Positions 53,094-60,638 of a stretch of 64,000 nucleotides of DNA are shown here, in pieces. Each line of letters opens with the position of its first letter. Within the stretch, counting starts at the first letter, position 1. Where the stretch lies: assembly GCF_001577775.1 (NCBI RefSeq), contig NZ_CP010835.1, forward strand, positions 930,001 through 994,000. Direction: 5' to 3'. Position numbers and translations under genes: made by a program. Below the pieces are notes generated by a model. The model saw nothing but the letters and a program-made list of their open reading frames with translations, ran no database searches and was not told the origin of the DNA. The DNA comes from Pyrococcus kukulkanii (lineage in GTDB: Archaea > Methanobacteriota_B > Thermococci > Thermococcales > Thermococcaceae).

Positions 53094-53138
53094 ACTGACT
53101 GGTCATTCAGTGTTCGATGAGCAATTTTAAATATTTTT
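53094..53138 (-). promoter_or_regulatory. Promoter and palindromic operator of the fdhA/hydrogenase operon
   Basis: The palindrome ACTGACTGGTCATTCAGT (53094-53111) matches its own reverse complement at 14 of 18 positions, with perfect ACTGA/TCAGT arms. On the minus strand an AT element AAAATATTTAAAATTG (about 53123-53138) lies upstream, so the palindrome falls at the expected start of transcription. TetR-type repressors use such sites, and a TetR gene lies directly upstream. Confidence 0.55.
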
Positions 53139-53189
53139 CGGGTTTATATGCAAGGATGAACACATTAGAACGTCAAAGGTTAATTTAGT

Positions 53190-53786
53190 TCATTTACTGT
53201 TATTGGAATTGTTAATTGAATTCGTTAAAATCTGAACGAGGTTCTCCAAGTACTCTTCATGGCCTATTGGGCTACAGTCCTCGGAGTACAGGTAGTGAAG
53301 CAGGCTCCCGAGGAAAGTCCTGAAGAGAACCTCTGCCTTTTTCTCCTCGATGTTCACAAATTCCAAAACTCTCCTTGTTCCTTCCTTGATCAGCTTAGAA
53401 CATAGCTCCCTATGAAGGTCGTTTAGTGATTGAATGCTGCTCTTTATCGAGACCGTGTGGAAGAATATGCACGCGAGCTTCCTGTCGGAGTAATGCTCGA
53501 AGAACTTCCTCCCCAGGAACATCAAATAATCCCGAAGGCTTCTGAAGTTCTCCCTATCGGCGGGCTTAAAGACGTCGCTCAAAGCCTGAAAGGGCATTGC
53601 CATAATCGCAACTTCCCTTATTATGTCTTCCTTTCTCTTGAAGTAGAGGTAGAAGGTCCCCTTTGCTACCCCTGCATCTCTAACTATCTCATCCACCGTT
53701 ACCCTGTCAAAGCCCTTCCTTGCGAAGAGTTTCTTAGCTGAGTGCAGGAGTTTTTCCCGGGTGTCCAAAGTGATCACCAGCTCCAA
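53190..53786 (-). CDS. TetR-family transcriptional regulator
   Basis: Up to 198 residues. The DNA-binding domain is standard: REKLLHSAKKLFARKGFDRVTVDEIVRDAGVAKGTFYLYFKRKEDII. The C-terminal helical ligand domain is unassigned, and the tail is Asn/Ser-rich (NSINNSNNSK). No ATG is available: TTG 53786, GTG 53777 or TTG 53768 are the candidates, the last giving the common MDTREKLL start. Same strand and immediately upstream of the fdhA promoter palindrome, so it likely represses that operon. Confidence 0.87.
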   Translation of the reverse strand: MELVITLDTREKLLHSAKKLFARKGFDRVTVDEIVRDAGVAKGTFYLYFKRKEDIIREVAIMAMPFQALSDVFKPADRENFRSLRDYLMFLGRKFFEHYSDRKLACIFFHTVSIKSSIQSLNDLHRELCSKLIKEGTRRVLEFVNIEEKKAEVLFRTFLGSLLHYLYSEDCSPIGHEEYLENLVQILTNSINNSNNSK

Positions 53787-53788
53787 AT

Positions 53789-54093
53789 ATGGATAAGGTA
53801 TTTAATAAATTATACTTAGACTTCTTTATTACTGGAATTAGCACTCTCCTCCCCCTTTTGGCCTCCTTCTTGATCATCTTTAGCACTTCTTCGGGCAATG
53901 ATACTTCAAGTGAGCTTGAGGAAGCCAGCCAAATCCAGTTGGAAAACACAACAAGACCTTCAAAGGTAGGATAGAGGAAGTTCTTGAAATGCTGGAGGTT
54001 GGAGAGTACGTTGAGGTCGTCGCAACTTATGAGGGTGGAGCCTAGAAGGCTGAGGAGATCAAGATAAATGGAACGACGTTGAGGAGGGGATAA
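53789..54093 (+). pseudogene. Decayed membrane-anchored protein gene
   Basis: Starts MDKVFNKLYLDFFITG with a membrane segment (STLLPLLASFLIIF), runs to NTTRPSK, then needs a frameshift at about 53967 to continue GRIEEVLEMLEVGEYVEVVATYEGGA, hits TAG, and resumes KAEEIKINGTTLRRG before a stop at 54091. The second half resembles a small OB-fold domain. At least two disabling changes. Confidence 0.6.
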
Positions 54094-54094
54094 A

Positions 54095-54312
54095 ATGAAA
54101 CTGGGGATGTTCGTCTCAATAGTCTTATTTTTTTCTATGGCTTATAACAGGGATAACTGGGACTATTCTGCTTTTAGGTAGGCCTGCGTCCCTAGTGAGG
54201 ATAGTGGATGCTTTGCACGTCCATCTAGGCTTCGCATTCTTCGGGCCTTTCCGTGGTTCATATCTACCTGAACTGGACCGCATTGAAGAGCTACTTTAAA
54301 AAATTGGTCTAG
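54095..54312 (+). pseudogene. Decayed DUF4405-like membrane protein
   Basis: MKLGMFVSIVLFFSMA is followed by a frameshift to ITGTILLLGRPASLVRIVDALHVHLGFAFFG, then a further shift to LSVVHIYLNWTALKSYFKKLV and a stop at 54310. The 'H-x-H-x-G ... V-V-H-I-x-L-N-W' pattern is that of DUF4405/cytochrome b-like four-helix domains, where the His residues bind haem. Two frameshifts. It directly follows the preceding pseudogene, so the two decayed as one operon. Confidence 0.6.
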
Positions 54313-55046
54313 GGAACTTCCACCACATACTTTTTATTCCCCTCCTCAAATCCTTTGAAGCTCCCCAACTTCAGACCGAGGAGAGCCTTTTCTATATCGA
54401 CAACCTTCATCGCTGCGAGGTGGGTTACTCCCGTTCCCTTAAGAAACTCTGGAAGCAGTTGGCCCGTCGGGCCAGTTAAAACAAACAGCTTGGCCTTTTT
54501 GGCTCTTTCAAGTAGCATATCTATTGTGGCATTAACCAAACAACTGGCACTTGCAATTACTACATCCATCTCTGGCAGTAGGTGGTACTCTAAGGCATCA
54601 CTGTAGGTATTCTTATCCCAGAGCTTCGCGTTTCTCTCGAAGACGTAAACCTCGTACTTATCTCTTAGTGCTTTCACGAGGGGAGGCATGTTGCCAATTA
54701 TCGCTATCTTCTCGACATTTTCCGGGATTAGCTCAAGAACATCGACCCACTCCGCGTTGCTCAGGTCTATGTGGTACTGGGAGACCGCATTTATCGCTGC
54801 AAGACCAAGTGTTCTCTCTATTACGTTTATGCTGTCTGCTTTCTCAATAAACTCTTCAAGGGAAATTTCTTTTATTGAATTCCTGTACCTCTGAACTTCC
54901 TCAGGTAAAGTCATGGCCACACCTAATGCTCTACCCTTTTCGCCCTCAATGAGAACCCATGTATAGGGAAGGCCAAAGGAAAAGTCCACTACCTCAAGGT
55001 CATCAATAAGCTTAAGGGCCTTCTTCTTTATCTTGCCCAACAACAT
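54309..55046 (-). CDS. DUF364 putative heavy-metal chelation protein
   Basis: 245 residues from ATG 55046, which has GGAGGTGAT upstream. The N-terminal DUF4213-like part (DFSFGLPYTWVLIEG) and the C-terminal Rossmann-like DUF364 part (KIAIIGNMPPLVKALRDKYEVYVFERNAKL, DVVIASASCLVNATID, VLTGPTGQLLPEFLKGTGVTHLAAMKV) are clear. The family is predicted to bind metals or cofactors and often accompanies molybdenum or tungsten genes, which fits the nearby molybdoenzyme. Confidence 0.87.
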   Translation of the reverse strand: MLLGKIKKKALKLIDDLEVVDFSFGLPYTWVLIEGEKGRALGVAMTLPEEVQRYRNSIKEISLEEFIEKADSINVIERTLGLAAINAVSQYHIDLSNAEWVDVLELIPENVEKIAIIGNMPPLVKALRDKYEVYVFERNAKLWDKNTYSDALEYHLLPEMDVVIASASCLVNATIDMLLERAKKAKLFVLTGPTGQLLPEFLKGTGVTHLAAMKVVDIEKALLGLKLGSFKGFEEGNKKYVVEVP

Positions 55047-55050
55047 CCAA

Positions 55051-55188
55051 TCACCTCCAATATCTATCGCCTTTAACCCAGACATTTATTTCAGGGATAA
55101 CGAACTTTCCATTATCAACCTTGAGAGTTAGTCCTTCCAGCTCTTTCAGGGACAGCGTGAGACCCCAAGAGAGCAGGACTTCAGTCAT
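55051..55188 (-). CDS. Short open frame upstream of the DUF364 gene
   Basis: 45 codons from ATG 55188, encoding TEVLLSWGLTLSLKELEGL and KFVIPEINVWVKGDRYWR, with its stop inside the ribosome site of the DUF364 gene. A TATA-like CTTTATAGA (minus strand, about 55217-55225) lies 30 bp upstream of the ATG. It may be a true small gene or the C-terminal remnant of a longer one. No family recognised. Confidence 0.4.
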   Translation of the reverse strand: MTEVLLSWGLTLSLKELEGLTLKVDNGKFVIPEINVWVKGDRYWR

Positions 55189-55280
55189 ATTCCTAAGGCA
55201 ACGTTCCTAGGGAGATCTATAAAGACTCAAAGTCCTTGAGCAGAAATTTTTAGCTTTATCGTGCTTTATTGTGTATAGAG

Positions 55281-55340
55281 GGCTTGGGTTTCCGTTAATG
55301 GTAGAGTGGTGAAGCCCCCGGCGACGGGGTCAATGTAGTC
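55281..55340 (+). other. Structured GC-rich remnant, possible IS200/IS605 right end
   Basis: CCCCG-GCGA-CGGGG (55316-55329) is a perfect 5-bp stem closed by a GNRA tetraloop. It is preceded by GTGGTGAAGC, and GAAGCCCCCGGC followed by a hairpin is often seen at the 3' ends of IS200/IS605-type tnpB genes. No transposase sequence remains. Other explanations are possible. Confidence 0.3.
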
Positions 55341-55361
55341 AATGTGTGCATAAGCCTTTTG

Positions 55362-55672
55362 CTAATGTACCTCATCTTTCCAAGTTACCTTGTTCAGAAC
55401 TCTCACTCCTCGTGCTTCAGCTATGAGATCTGGAGATAGGGGTTTAGACTGTGGGATTATCCTTACAAAGTACCCGTTGCAGACGAGAACTTTCGCATGG
55501 GCTCCTGCCTAGAGAAGGGTAAAGGCGCCCCAGCCTTCTTATCTATATCGTGATCCCATGGCGTCCAGCAACTACTCTTAGTGGAGCCTGCCGAAACCGG
55601 GTTCCTGATGGCAACTACTTCAACGAGAAACCCTCCTAATAGGAGGGCTCCACTAAGCTTTCTCCAGTGCAT
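55362..55672 (-). pseudogene. Frameshifted exported-protein gene
   Basis: From ATG 55672 the reverse strand encodes a signal-peptide-like start (MHWRKLSGALLLGGFLVEVVA) and continues to KKAGAPLPFSRQ. After a frameshift near 55503 it reads GAHAKVLVCNGYFVRIIPQS, SPDLIAEARGVRVLNKVTW and stops at 55362. Unknown family. The following 55673-56000 is a very AT-rich spacer with only the promoter of the next gene. Confidence 0.5.
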
Positions 55673-56000
55673 ATCGATGCCACCCCTCAGAGCAGTTATT
55701 ACTACTTGCTTGGTTATATATAATCCTTATGCTGAATAATATTATTATAACTGCAAATTGTTTGTTTTAATTAAATCTAAGTAATAATATAGACAAAATA
55801 TTGTAGTGGCGTAACATATCAAGATATTTAGATATAAATAAAGTTTTGTACTCTACACGTAGCTTTGGATGTTTTATTGTAATTAATTTGATAGTTCAAC
55901 ATGCATGTTAATATTGGGAACATTTTTTATCCTAATCTTTAACTTAAACAAAGAGAAATTTTAAAATATTTAGTAGCATAACGTATAGTGGGGTGATCTA

Positions 56001-57440
56001 ATGGAAAAGCTGAAAATAATGCTTGGAATAACTGTGGTTGTAATACTATTAGTAAGTACTACAGCTGGAGCTTATCAATACTTTAGCAAACCAGAAAAGG
56101 GCTTGCTAATTGAGCTTCCAAATCCAGATAAGATAATGGGTAGAAGTTCAATTGCCAGCTTACTGGCTCATAAGTACGAGTACTACGTTCAAGTTCAGGT
56201 AATGACGCGGAAAGGCTTCAGAACCGTTTACTTAGGAAGTTCCTCAGGTAAAATACTAATCCCCAGTTCAAAGTTCTCCGAGATTAAACGTTCTTGGAAT
56301 GATGTAAATCCAGCCGTTCTCATTGATGTATGGCTCGTTGAGCCTGAAACTGGGAAAACGTACGAAGTTGGAACGTTCAGCACAAGGCTTACTGAGAACT
56401 CAGTTAAGGGTATTCAGAGGTTCACCCTCAAGTTCTCACAGAATAACCTTCGTGCTTTTTCAGTAGAAAAATTAAAGAGAATTCCACCAATTGGTCCAAC
56501 TAGGGGATTTTTTGCAGGTTACCGCTGGATTACAAAGAAAGAGTACCTTAGTAATTTGAATGGCATGTACCTTCCCGTTTTAATACTAGATAACAGAAAA
56601 GGCCAGGCAACCATTATTGGAGCGTACAAAGTGGAAGTTCAGAAAAGTTCATCCAGCTCTTCGGGACTTTCTATAGGTTTCTCGACGACAATAATTAGGG
56701 GAGCTCGATTGAGTAGCAGGAATGAGTTAAGCATCGAGAGGGGTCTGGAAAATGGAGAGATTAGGATTGAGCTGGAAAAAGGTAACGAGTTCATGAAGTC
56801 TATCATCGATGGGGAAGTTAAAAATGTCAAACCTGGCCAGATTGGACTCATAGCCATCAAGGGGAACCCATACATAGCTCTCCAAGTCCTCCAGAAGTGT
56901 TATGTCGACGAGTTCAGGCACATGTACTGTTTCGACACTGACCAGGAGAGAGTTCTTATAACGATCTCAGATGTAGAAAGAAGATACGATACTAACAAAA
57001 AAGCTTACCTCATCAGAACTTTTTCCTTTATCGATCCACCAAGAAGTATATATCCAGCGGATAATTTTGGGAAACTTGTTGAAGAAAACACGGAGATGAA
57101 AACTTTAACAACACTCTATGGAAAGAAGCAAAGTGGAAGATCCACTTACATGGAGATTTTCCTAGACAAGTATGATACCTACTCAAATTCATACATTCCA
57201 CTGCTCGCGGTGGCCATTGCCCTCCAACCAGAGGCATGGCCAGCGTTTCTAATAGGTCTAAGTGCCGTTGGTGGAGTTTACATAACGAACGAGGAGCATG
57301 AAAATGCATTTGGAGCCTTTACGATTGTGAATACCGCGGATTATACAAAAACTACAGTTAAATACACGAGTCTTAAGTATTCGGTGACAGGTTGCAACCA
57401 TTACACGAAATTTCCCTTTGCATATTTACGATTTGAGTAG
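56001..57440 (+). CDS. Large exported or membrane-tethered protein of unknown function
   Basis: 479 residues. A signal anchor (KIMLGITVVVILLVSTTAGAYQYF) is followed by a long beta-rich extracytoplasmic region with VQVQVMTRKGFRTVYLGSSSGKI, a Ser run (QKSSSSSSGLSIGF) and two close cysteines (KCYVDEFRHMYCFD) that could form a disulfide. A hydrophobic stretch near residue 415 (LLAVAIALQPEAWPAFLIGLSAVGGVYI) could be a second membrane segment or a pore-like hairpin. No family recognised. Promoter-like TTTTAAAATATTTAG (about 55969) and GGGGTGATC precede the ATG. Flanked by decayed genes on both sides. Confidence 0.8.
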   Translation: MEKLKIMLGITVVVILLVSTTAGAYQYFSKPEKGLLIELPNPDKIMGRSSIASLLAHKYEYYVQVQVMTRKGFRTVYLGSSSGKILIPSSKFSEIKRSWNDVNPAVLIDVWLVEPETGKTYEVGTFSTRLTENSVKGIQRFTLKFSQNNLRAFSVEKLKRIPPIGPTRGFFAGYRWITKKEYLSNLNGMYLPVLILDNRKGQATIIGAYKVEVQKSSSSSSGLSIGFSTTIIRGARLSSRNELSIERGLENGEIRIELEKGNEFMKSIIDGEVKNVKPGQIGLIAIKGNPYIALQVLQKCYVDEFRHMYCFDTDQERVLITISDVERRYDTNKKAYLIRTFSFIDPPRSIYPADNFGKLVEENTEMKTLTTLYGKKQSGRSTYMEIFLDKYDTYSNSYIPLLAVAIALQPEAWPAFLIGLSAVGGVYITNEEHENAFGAFTIVNTADYTKTTVKYTSLKYSVTGCNHYTKFPFAYLRFE

Positions 57441-57531
57441 GCTCTCTTTCTTTTTCTAATTCCTTAAGGCTCTAGCGCATGTTTGTCGTATTCTTACGTA
57501 TGAATGATATTGAATATAATTAAAAAAGAAA

Positions 57532-57720
57532 TCACATATAGCTCCAGATGCCCTTGCCGCGATAGTTCCTGACTATCGTTTTCATTGTGGTGAGGGCCAC
57601 TATTGAGTAGCCAATTCCCTCCCTTCCAATTCCACTGTCCTTATTATGTCTTTGAAAACCTCTCCCCTAATGTCCAGCTTTACCATCCTCACCACCAAGG
57701 GTGATGCCAGTCTTTTCAAA
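57532..57720 (-). pseudogene. Gene fragment of unknown family
   Basis: The reverse strand reads [34 protein letters not shown] in one frame and, after a shift, [28 protein letters not shown] with a stop at 57532. Both parts look like real protein. There is no start codon or promoter, so it is a truncated, frameshifted remnant. Confidence 0.45.
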
Positions 57721-57766
57721 TTTAAACATTTAGGTTAATAAAATCGTTAAATGTAAACACAACTAC

Positions 57767-57806
57767 TTACGAAGTAAACGCTTATACGTGATTAGGCGAA
57801 CCTAAT
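57767..57806 (+). promoter_or_regulatory. Operator of the radical SAM gene (ATTAGG-N4-CCTAAT) with upstream palindrome
   Basis: A perfect 6-bp inverted repeat ATTAGG-CGAA-CCTAAT lies at 57791-57806, between a TATA-like CTTATACG (57781-57788) and the ATG at 57819, a repressor position. A second palindrome TTAC-GAA-GTAA (57767-57777) lies just upstream of the TATA. The TTAGG...CCTAA shape resembles DtxR/IdeR-family boxes. Confidence 0.65.
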
Positions 57807-57818
57807 TCTGGTGGTGGT

Positions 57819-58763
57819 ATGATAGCTTTCGGCCCCGTGCCATCAAGAAGGCTTGGGAAGAGCCTTGGAGTTAACAACATTCCGGATAAGGTCTGCAGCT
57901 ATGCCTGTGTTTATTGCCAAATTGGAAGGACGATAAAGATGCAGGTTGAGAGGCAGGAATTTTACGATCCCAAGGAGATAGTGGAGGACGTTGAAAGGAA
58001 GGTAAATGAAGCCCTGGAAAAAGGGGAAAGGATAGATTACATAACCTTCGTTCCTGATGGAGAACCAACCCTAGACATTAACCTGGGGAAAGAAGCTGAG
58101 ATGCTCAAAGATATCGGAATAAGGCTGGCCATCTTAACGAACTCATCCCTCGTGTGGAGGGAGGACGTAAGGGAAGACTTGATGAGCTTTGACTTCATCT
58201 CACTGAAGCTTGACGCGGTAACCCAGGATATGTGGAGGAAAGTTGACAGACCCCACAAATCCTTAAGCTTGGAGAGAATTTTGGAGGGAATGCTCACATT
58301 AAGGGACGAATTCTCAGGAGTCGTTGTTACGGAAACGATGCTGATAAACATAAACTACGGCGATGAGCTTGAAAGAATCGCGGAGTTTCTAAAAGATTTA
58401 AAGCCCGACAAAGCGTACATCGCAATTCCAACGAGGCCACCAGCGGAGAAGTGGGTCAGACCGGCGAGTGAGAAGGTTATTCACCTAGCATACCAGCTCT
58501 TCAGCGGAGCCATTGGGCCCGAAAACGTTGAATACCTAATAGGGTACGAGGGCAACGCCTTCGCATTCACAGGCAACGTTGAGGAGGACATACTCTCTAT
58601 AACCGCGGTTCACCCGATGAGGGAAGATGCAGTTAGGGAACTACTTAGGAAGGCCAATGCTTCCTGGGATGTAGTTGAGAGGCTAATTAGGGAGGGTAAG
58701 CTCATCGAGCTCGAGTACGACGGCGTGAAGTTCTATATGAGAAAGTTAAAGTCAAGACTTTGA
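57819..58763 (+). CDS. Radical SAM protein
   Basis: 314 residues. The cluster motif is CSYACVYC (CxxxCxxC) near residue 26, preceded by FGPVPSRRLGKSLGVNN, and DYITFVPDGEPTLDINLG is the glycine-rich SAM-binding strand. This belongs to the Wyosine-like/'GPVPSRRLG' subgroup of radical SAM enzymes of unknown substrate. The C-terminal 70 residues look like a winged helix. Part of the local ATTAGG-N4-CCTAAT regulon with Fe-S ATPases and a ferritin-like protein, suggesting an Fe or Fe-S linked role. Confidence 0.9.
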   Translation: MIAFGPVPSRRLGKSLGVNNIPDKVCSYACVYCQIGRTIKMQVERQEFYDPKEIVEDVERKVNEALEKGERIDYITFVPDGEPTLDINLGKEAEMLKDIGIRLAILTNSSLVWREDVREDLMSFDFISLKLDAVTQDMWRKVDRPHKSLSLERILEGMLTLRDEFSGVVVTETMLININYGDELERIAEFLKDLKPDKAYIAIPTRPPAEKWVRPASEKVIHLAYQLFSGAIGPENVEYLIGYEGNAFAFTGNVEEDILSITAVHPMREDAVRELLRKANASWDVVERLIREGKLIELEYDGVKFYMRKLKSRL

Positions 58764-58805
58764 TCAGATTAAACAGATTTGAGCATATGCACAAATTTTA
58801 AAAAT

Positions 58806-58821
58806 ATTAGGCTGACCTAAT
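58806..58821 (+). promoter_or_regulatory. Operator ATTAGG-CTGA-CCTAAT before the MinD-type ATPase pair
   Basis: A perfect 6-bp inverted repeat with a 4-bp centre, directly after a TATA-like TTTTAAAAAT (58797-58806) and 16 bp before the ATG at 58838. Confidence 0.68.
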
Positions 58822-58837
58822 TCTCGGAGGTGAGGAG

Positions 58838-59701
58838 ATGCAGATAGCGATAAGCGGTGGGAAGGGCGGAACGGGCAAATCAACAGTTGCCATAAACGTT
58901 GCGGTTGAATTGGCCAAGAGATTCAAGCTTATCCTAGCTGATCTGGACGTTGAGGCTCCAAATGATCACCTCCTCTTAGGGGTTGAGCTGCAGAACGAGG
59001 AGGAGGTAAACCAGTTCATGCCGAAGTTCGACTATTCAAAGTGCATAAAGTGCAGGAAGTGCGCGGAGGTCTGTGAGGAGCACGCTATAATAACCCTGAA
59101 GGACGGAACGCCCTTCCTAATGCCCACACTGTGCTCTGGCTGCAGGGCCTGTGAGATAGTCTGTCCGGTTCCCGGGGCAATACAGGAAGGCTCGAGGCTT
59201 ATTGGCCACACGTACGTTACGCCGACCCCCTACGGCTTCACCCTCGTGACAGGAAAGCTAAGGGAAGGGGAAGAGAGGTCAATGCCATTAGTAGTTGCCG
59301 CCAAGAAGAGGCTCAAAAACCTTGACTACGAGCTCTTGATAGTTGATACAGCTGCCGGAACCGGAAATACAGTTTCAAAGGCCATCGAGGGATCTCAGCT
59401 CTTAATAGCGGTCACTGAGCCAACTCCCCTAGGAATCCACGATACCGAGTTGATCTTACAGCTCGGCAAGCTTATGGGAATTGAAACCTGGGTTGTCATC
59501 AATAGGGCAGATCTAGGTGACGTTAACGAAGTCTACGAGAGAGCGGAGAGGTATAACGCCAAAGTAATAGCGGAGATACCGTACAGCGAGAACATCGTAA
59601 AAACGTACGTTTCTGGAACTCCAATTGTAACGACCGATTATCCCGAAGCTGAGATATTCAGGGGAATTGCTGAGAGGATTTACGAGTTCTTGAGGGGGTG
59701 A
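58838..59701 (+). CDS. MinD-superfamily ATPase with inserted ferredoxin domain (first)
   Basis: 287 residues. Deviant Walker A SGGKGGTGKST at the start, then an insert with two [4Fe-4S] motifs, CIKCRKCAEVCEEHAI and CSGCRACEIVCPVPGAI, near residues 68-112, then switch II LLIVDTAAGTGNTVSKAI. Such paired ATPases resemble the Mrp/NBP35 and nitrogenase-iron-protein fold and are thought to load or sense Fe-S clusters. The partner gene starts 4 bp later. Confidence 0.92.
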   Translation: MQIAISGGKGGTGKSTVAINVAVELAKRFKLILADLDVEAPNDHLLLGVELQNEEEVNQFMPKFDYSKCIKCRKCAEVCEEHAIITLKDGTPFLMPTLCSGCRACEIVCPVPGAIQEGSRLIGHTYVTPTPYGFTLVTGKLREGEERSMPLVVAAKKRLKNLDYELLIVDTAAGTGNTVSKAIEGSQLLIAVTEPTPLGIHDTELILQLGKLMGIETWVVINRADLGDVNEVYERAERYNAKVIAEIPYSENIVKTYVSGTPIVTTDYPEAEIFRGIAERIYEFLRG

Positions 59702-59705
59702 TAAA

Positions 59706-60596
59706 ATGCAGATAGTTATAGCGAGCGGTAAGGGTGGTGTTGGCAAGAGCACGGTTACAGCATCCTTACTCTACCTGCTCAAGGATGAGTACAGGCTAAT
59801 AGCGGTTGATGCAGATGCCGAAGCTCCAAACCTTGGCTTACTCCTTGGAGTAACTGAATGGGAGGAGGAAAGGGAGCACATAGGAGCGAAGATAGCTAGA
59901 ATTAACACAGAAACGTGCATCCGCTGTGGAATTTGTCAGATGAGATGTCCCTACGAGTGCATCTACGTTGACGATGAAGGAAACTATGTGGTTAACGAGC
60001 TCACATGCGAGGGTTGCAACGTTTGCGGTTTAGTGTGTCCTGTCCCAGGAACGATAACACTGGAGCAGGTTCGCTCTGGAGTGATAAGGAGGGCTATAAC
60101 CAAGTACGGCTTCCCAATAATCTCGGCCCAACTTGACGTAGGAAGGCCCGAGAGCGGTAAGCTGGTTACAGAGGAGAAGGAGTGGGCCAAGCAGATAATG
60201 AAGGAGCAAAACCTAGAGCATATGATTGTTGACTCCGCTGCTGGAATTGGGTGCCAAGTTATAGCTAGCGTTGGAGGGGCCGATGTTGCAATTTTAATTG
60301 CCGAGCCAACTCCAGCCTCACTGAGCGACGTTCAGAGGGTCTATAAAGTAGTCCAGCACTTCCACGAGCCTGCCTATCTAATAATAAACAAGGCTGACAT
60401 AAATCCTGGGTTCACGAAGCTTAGGGAATGGGCAGAGCAAGAAGGAATTCCCATCCTCGGGGAAATACCCTACGACTCTGCAATTCCAAAGAGCATGTCG
60501 ATGCTTAGGCCCTTCATTGAGGCGTTCCCAGAGTCAAAAGCCTCTCAGGCAATAAGGGAAATAGCCGAGGCCATTAAGCAGGAGATAATAAAATGA
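59706..60596 (+). CDS. MinD-superfamily ATPase with inserted ferredoxin domain (second)
   Basis: 296 residues, a paralogue of the preceding gene. Walker A SGKGGVGKST, two [4Fe-4S] motifs CIRCGICQMRCPYECI and CEGCNVCGLVCPVPG, and switch II MIVDSAAGIGCQVIAS. The presence of both paralogues suggests a heterodimer. In related archaeal loci such pairs accompany Fe-S or NifB/NifX-type proteins; none of those is present here. Confidence 0.92.
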   Translation: MQIVIASGKGGVGKSTVTASLLYLLKDEYRLIAVDADAEAPNLGLLLGVTEWEEEREHIGAKIARINTETCIRCGICQMRCPYECIYVDDEGNYVVNELTCEGCNVCGLVCPVPGTITLEQVRSGVIRRAITKYGFPIISAQLDVGRPESGKLVTEEKEWAKQIMKEQNLEHMIVDSAAGIGCQVIASVGGADVAILIAEPTPASLSDVQRVYKVVQHFHEPAYLIINKADINPGFTKLREWAEQEGIPILGEIPYDSAIPKSMSMLRPFIEAFPESKASQAIREIAEAIKQEIIK

Positions 60597-60622
60597 TTTT
60601 TAAATCCTCTTTCAAAAATCTT

Positions 60623-60638
60623 TTTAGGTGTGCCTAAT
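60623..60638 (+). promoter_or_regulatory. Operator TTTAGG-TGTG-CCTAAT before the ferritin-like gene
   Basis: Matches the 16-bp box of the two upstream units except for the first base. A TATA-like TTTTTAAAT lies at about 60597-60605. The box ends at the proposed TTG start (60638). Confidence 0.65.

Noticed and set aside
53789-53974. 61-codon reading frame starting beside the TetR gene as an intact small gene
   Set aside because: Its continuation in another frame encodes the rest of a longer protein, and its start would lie in the TetR promoter. It is better read as the 5' piece of a pseudogene.
55700-56000. AT-rich spacer as a replication origin
   Set aside because: No ORB-type repeats or adjacent Cdc6/Orc1 gene are seen. 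The AT-richness matches ordinary spacers here.
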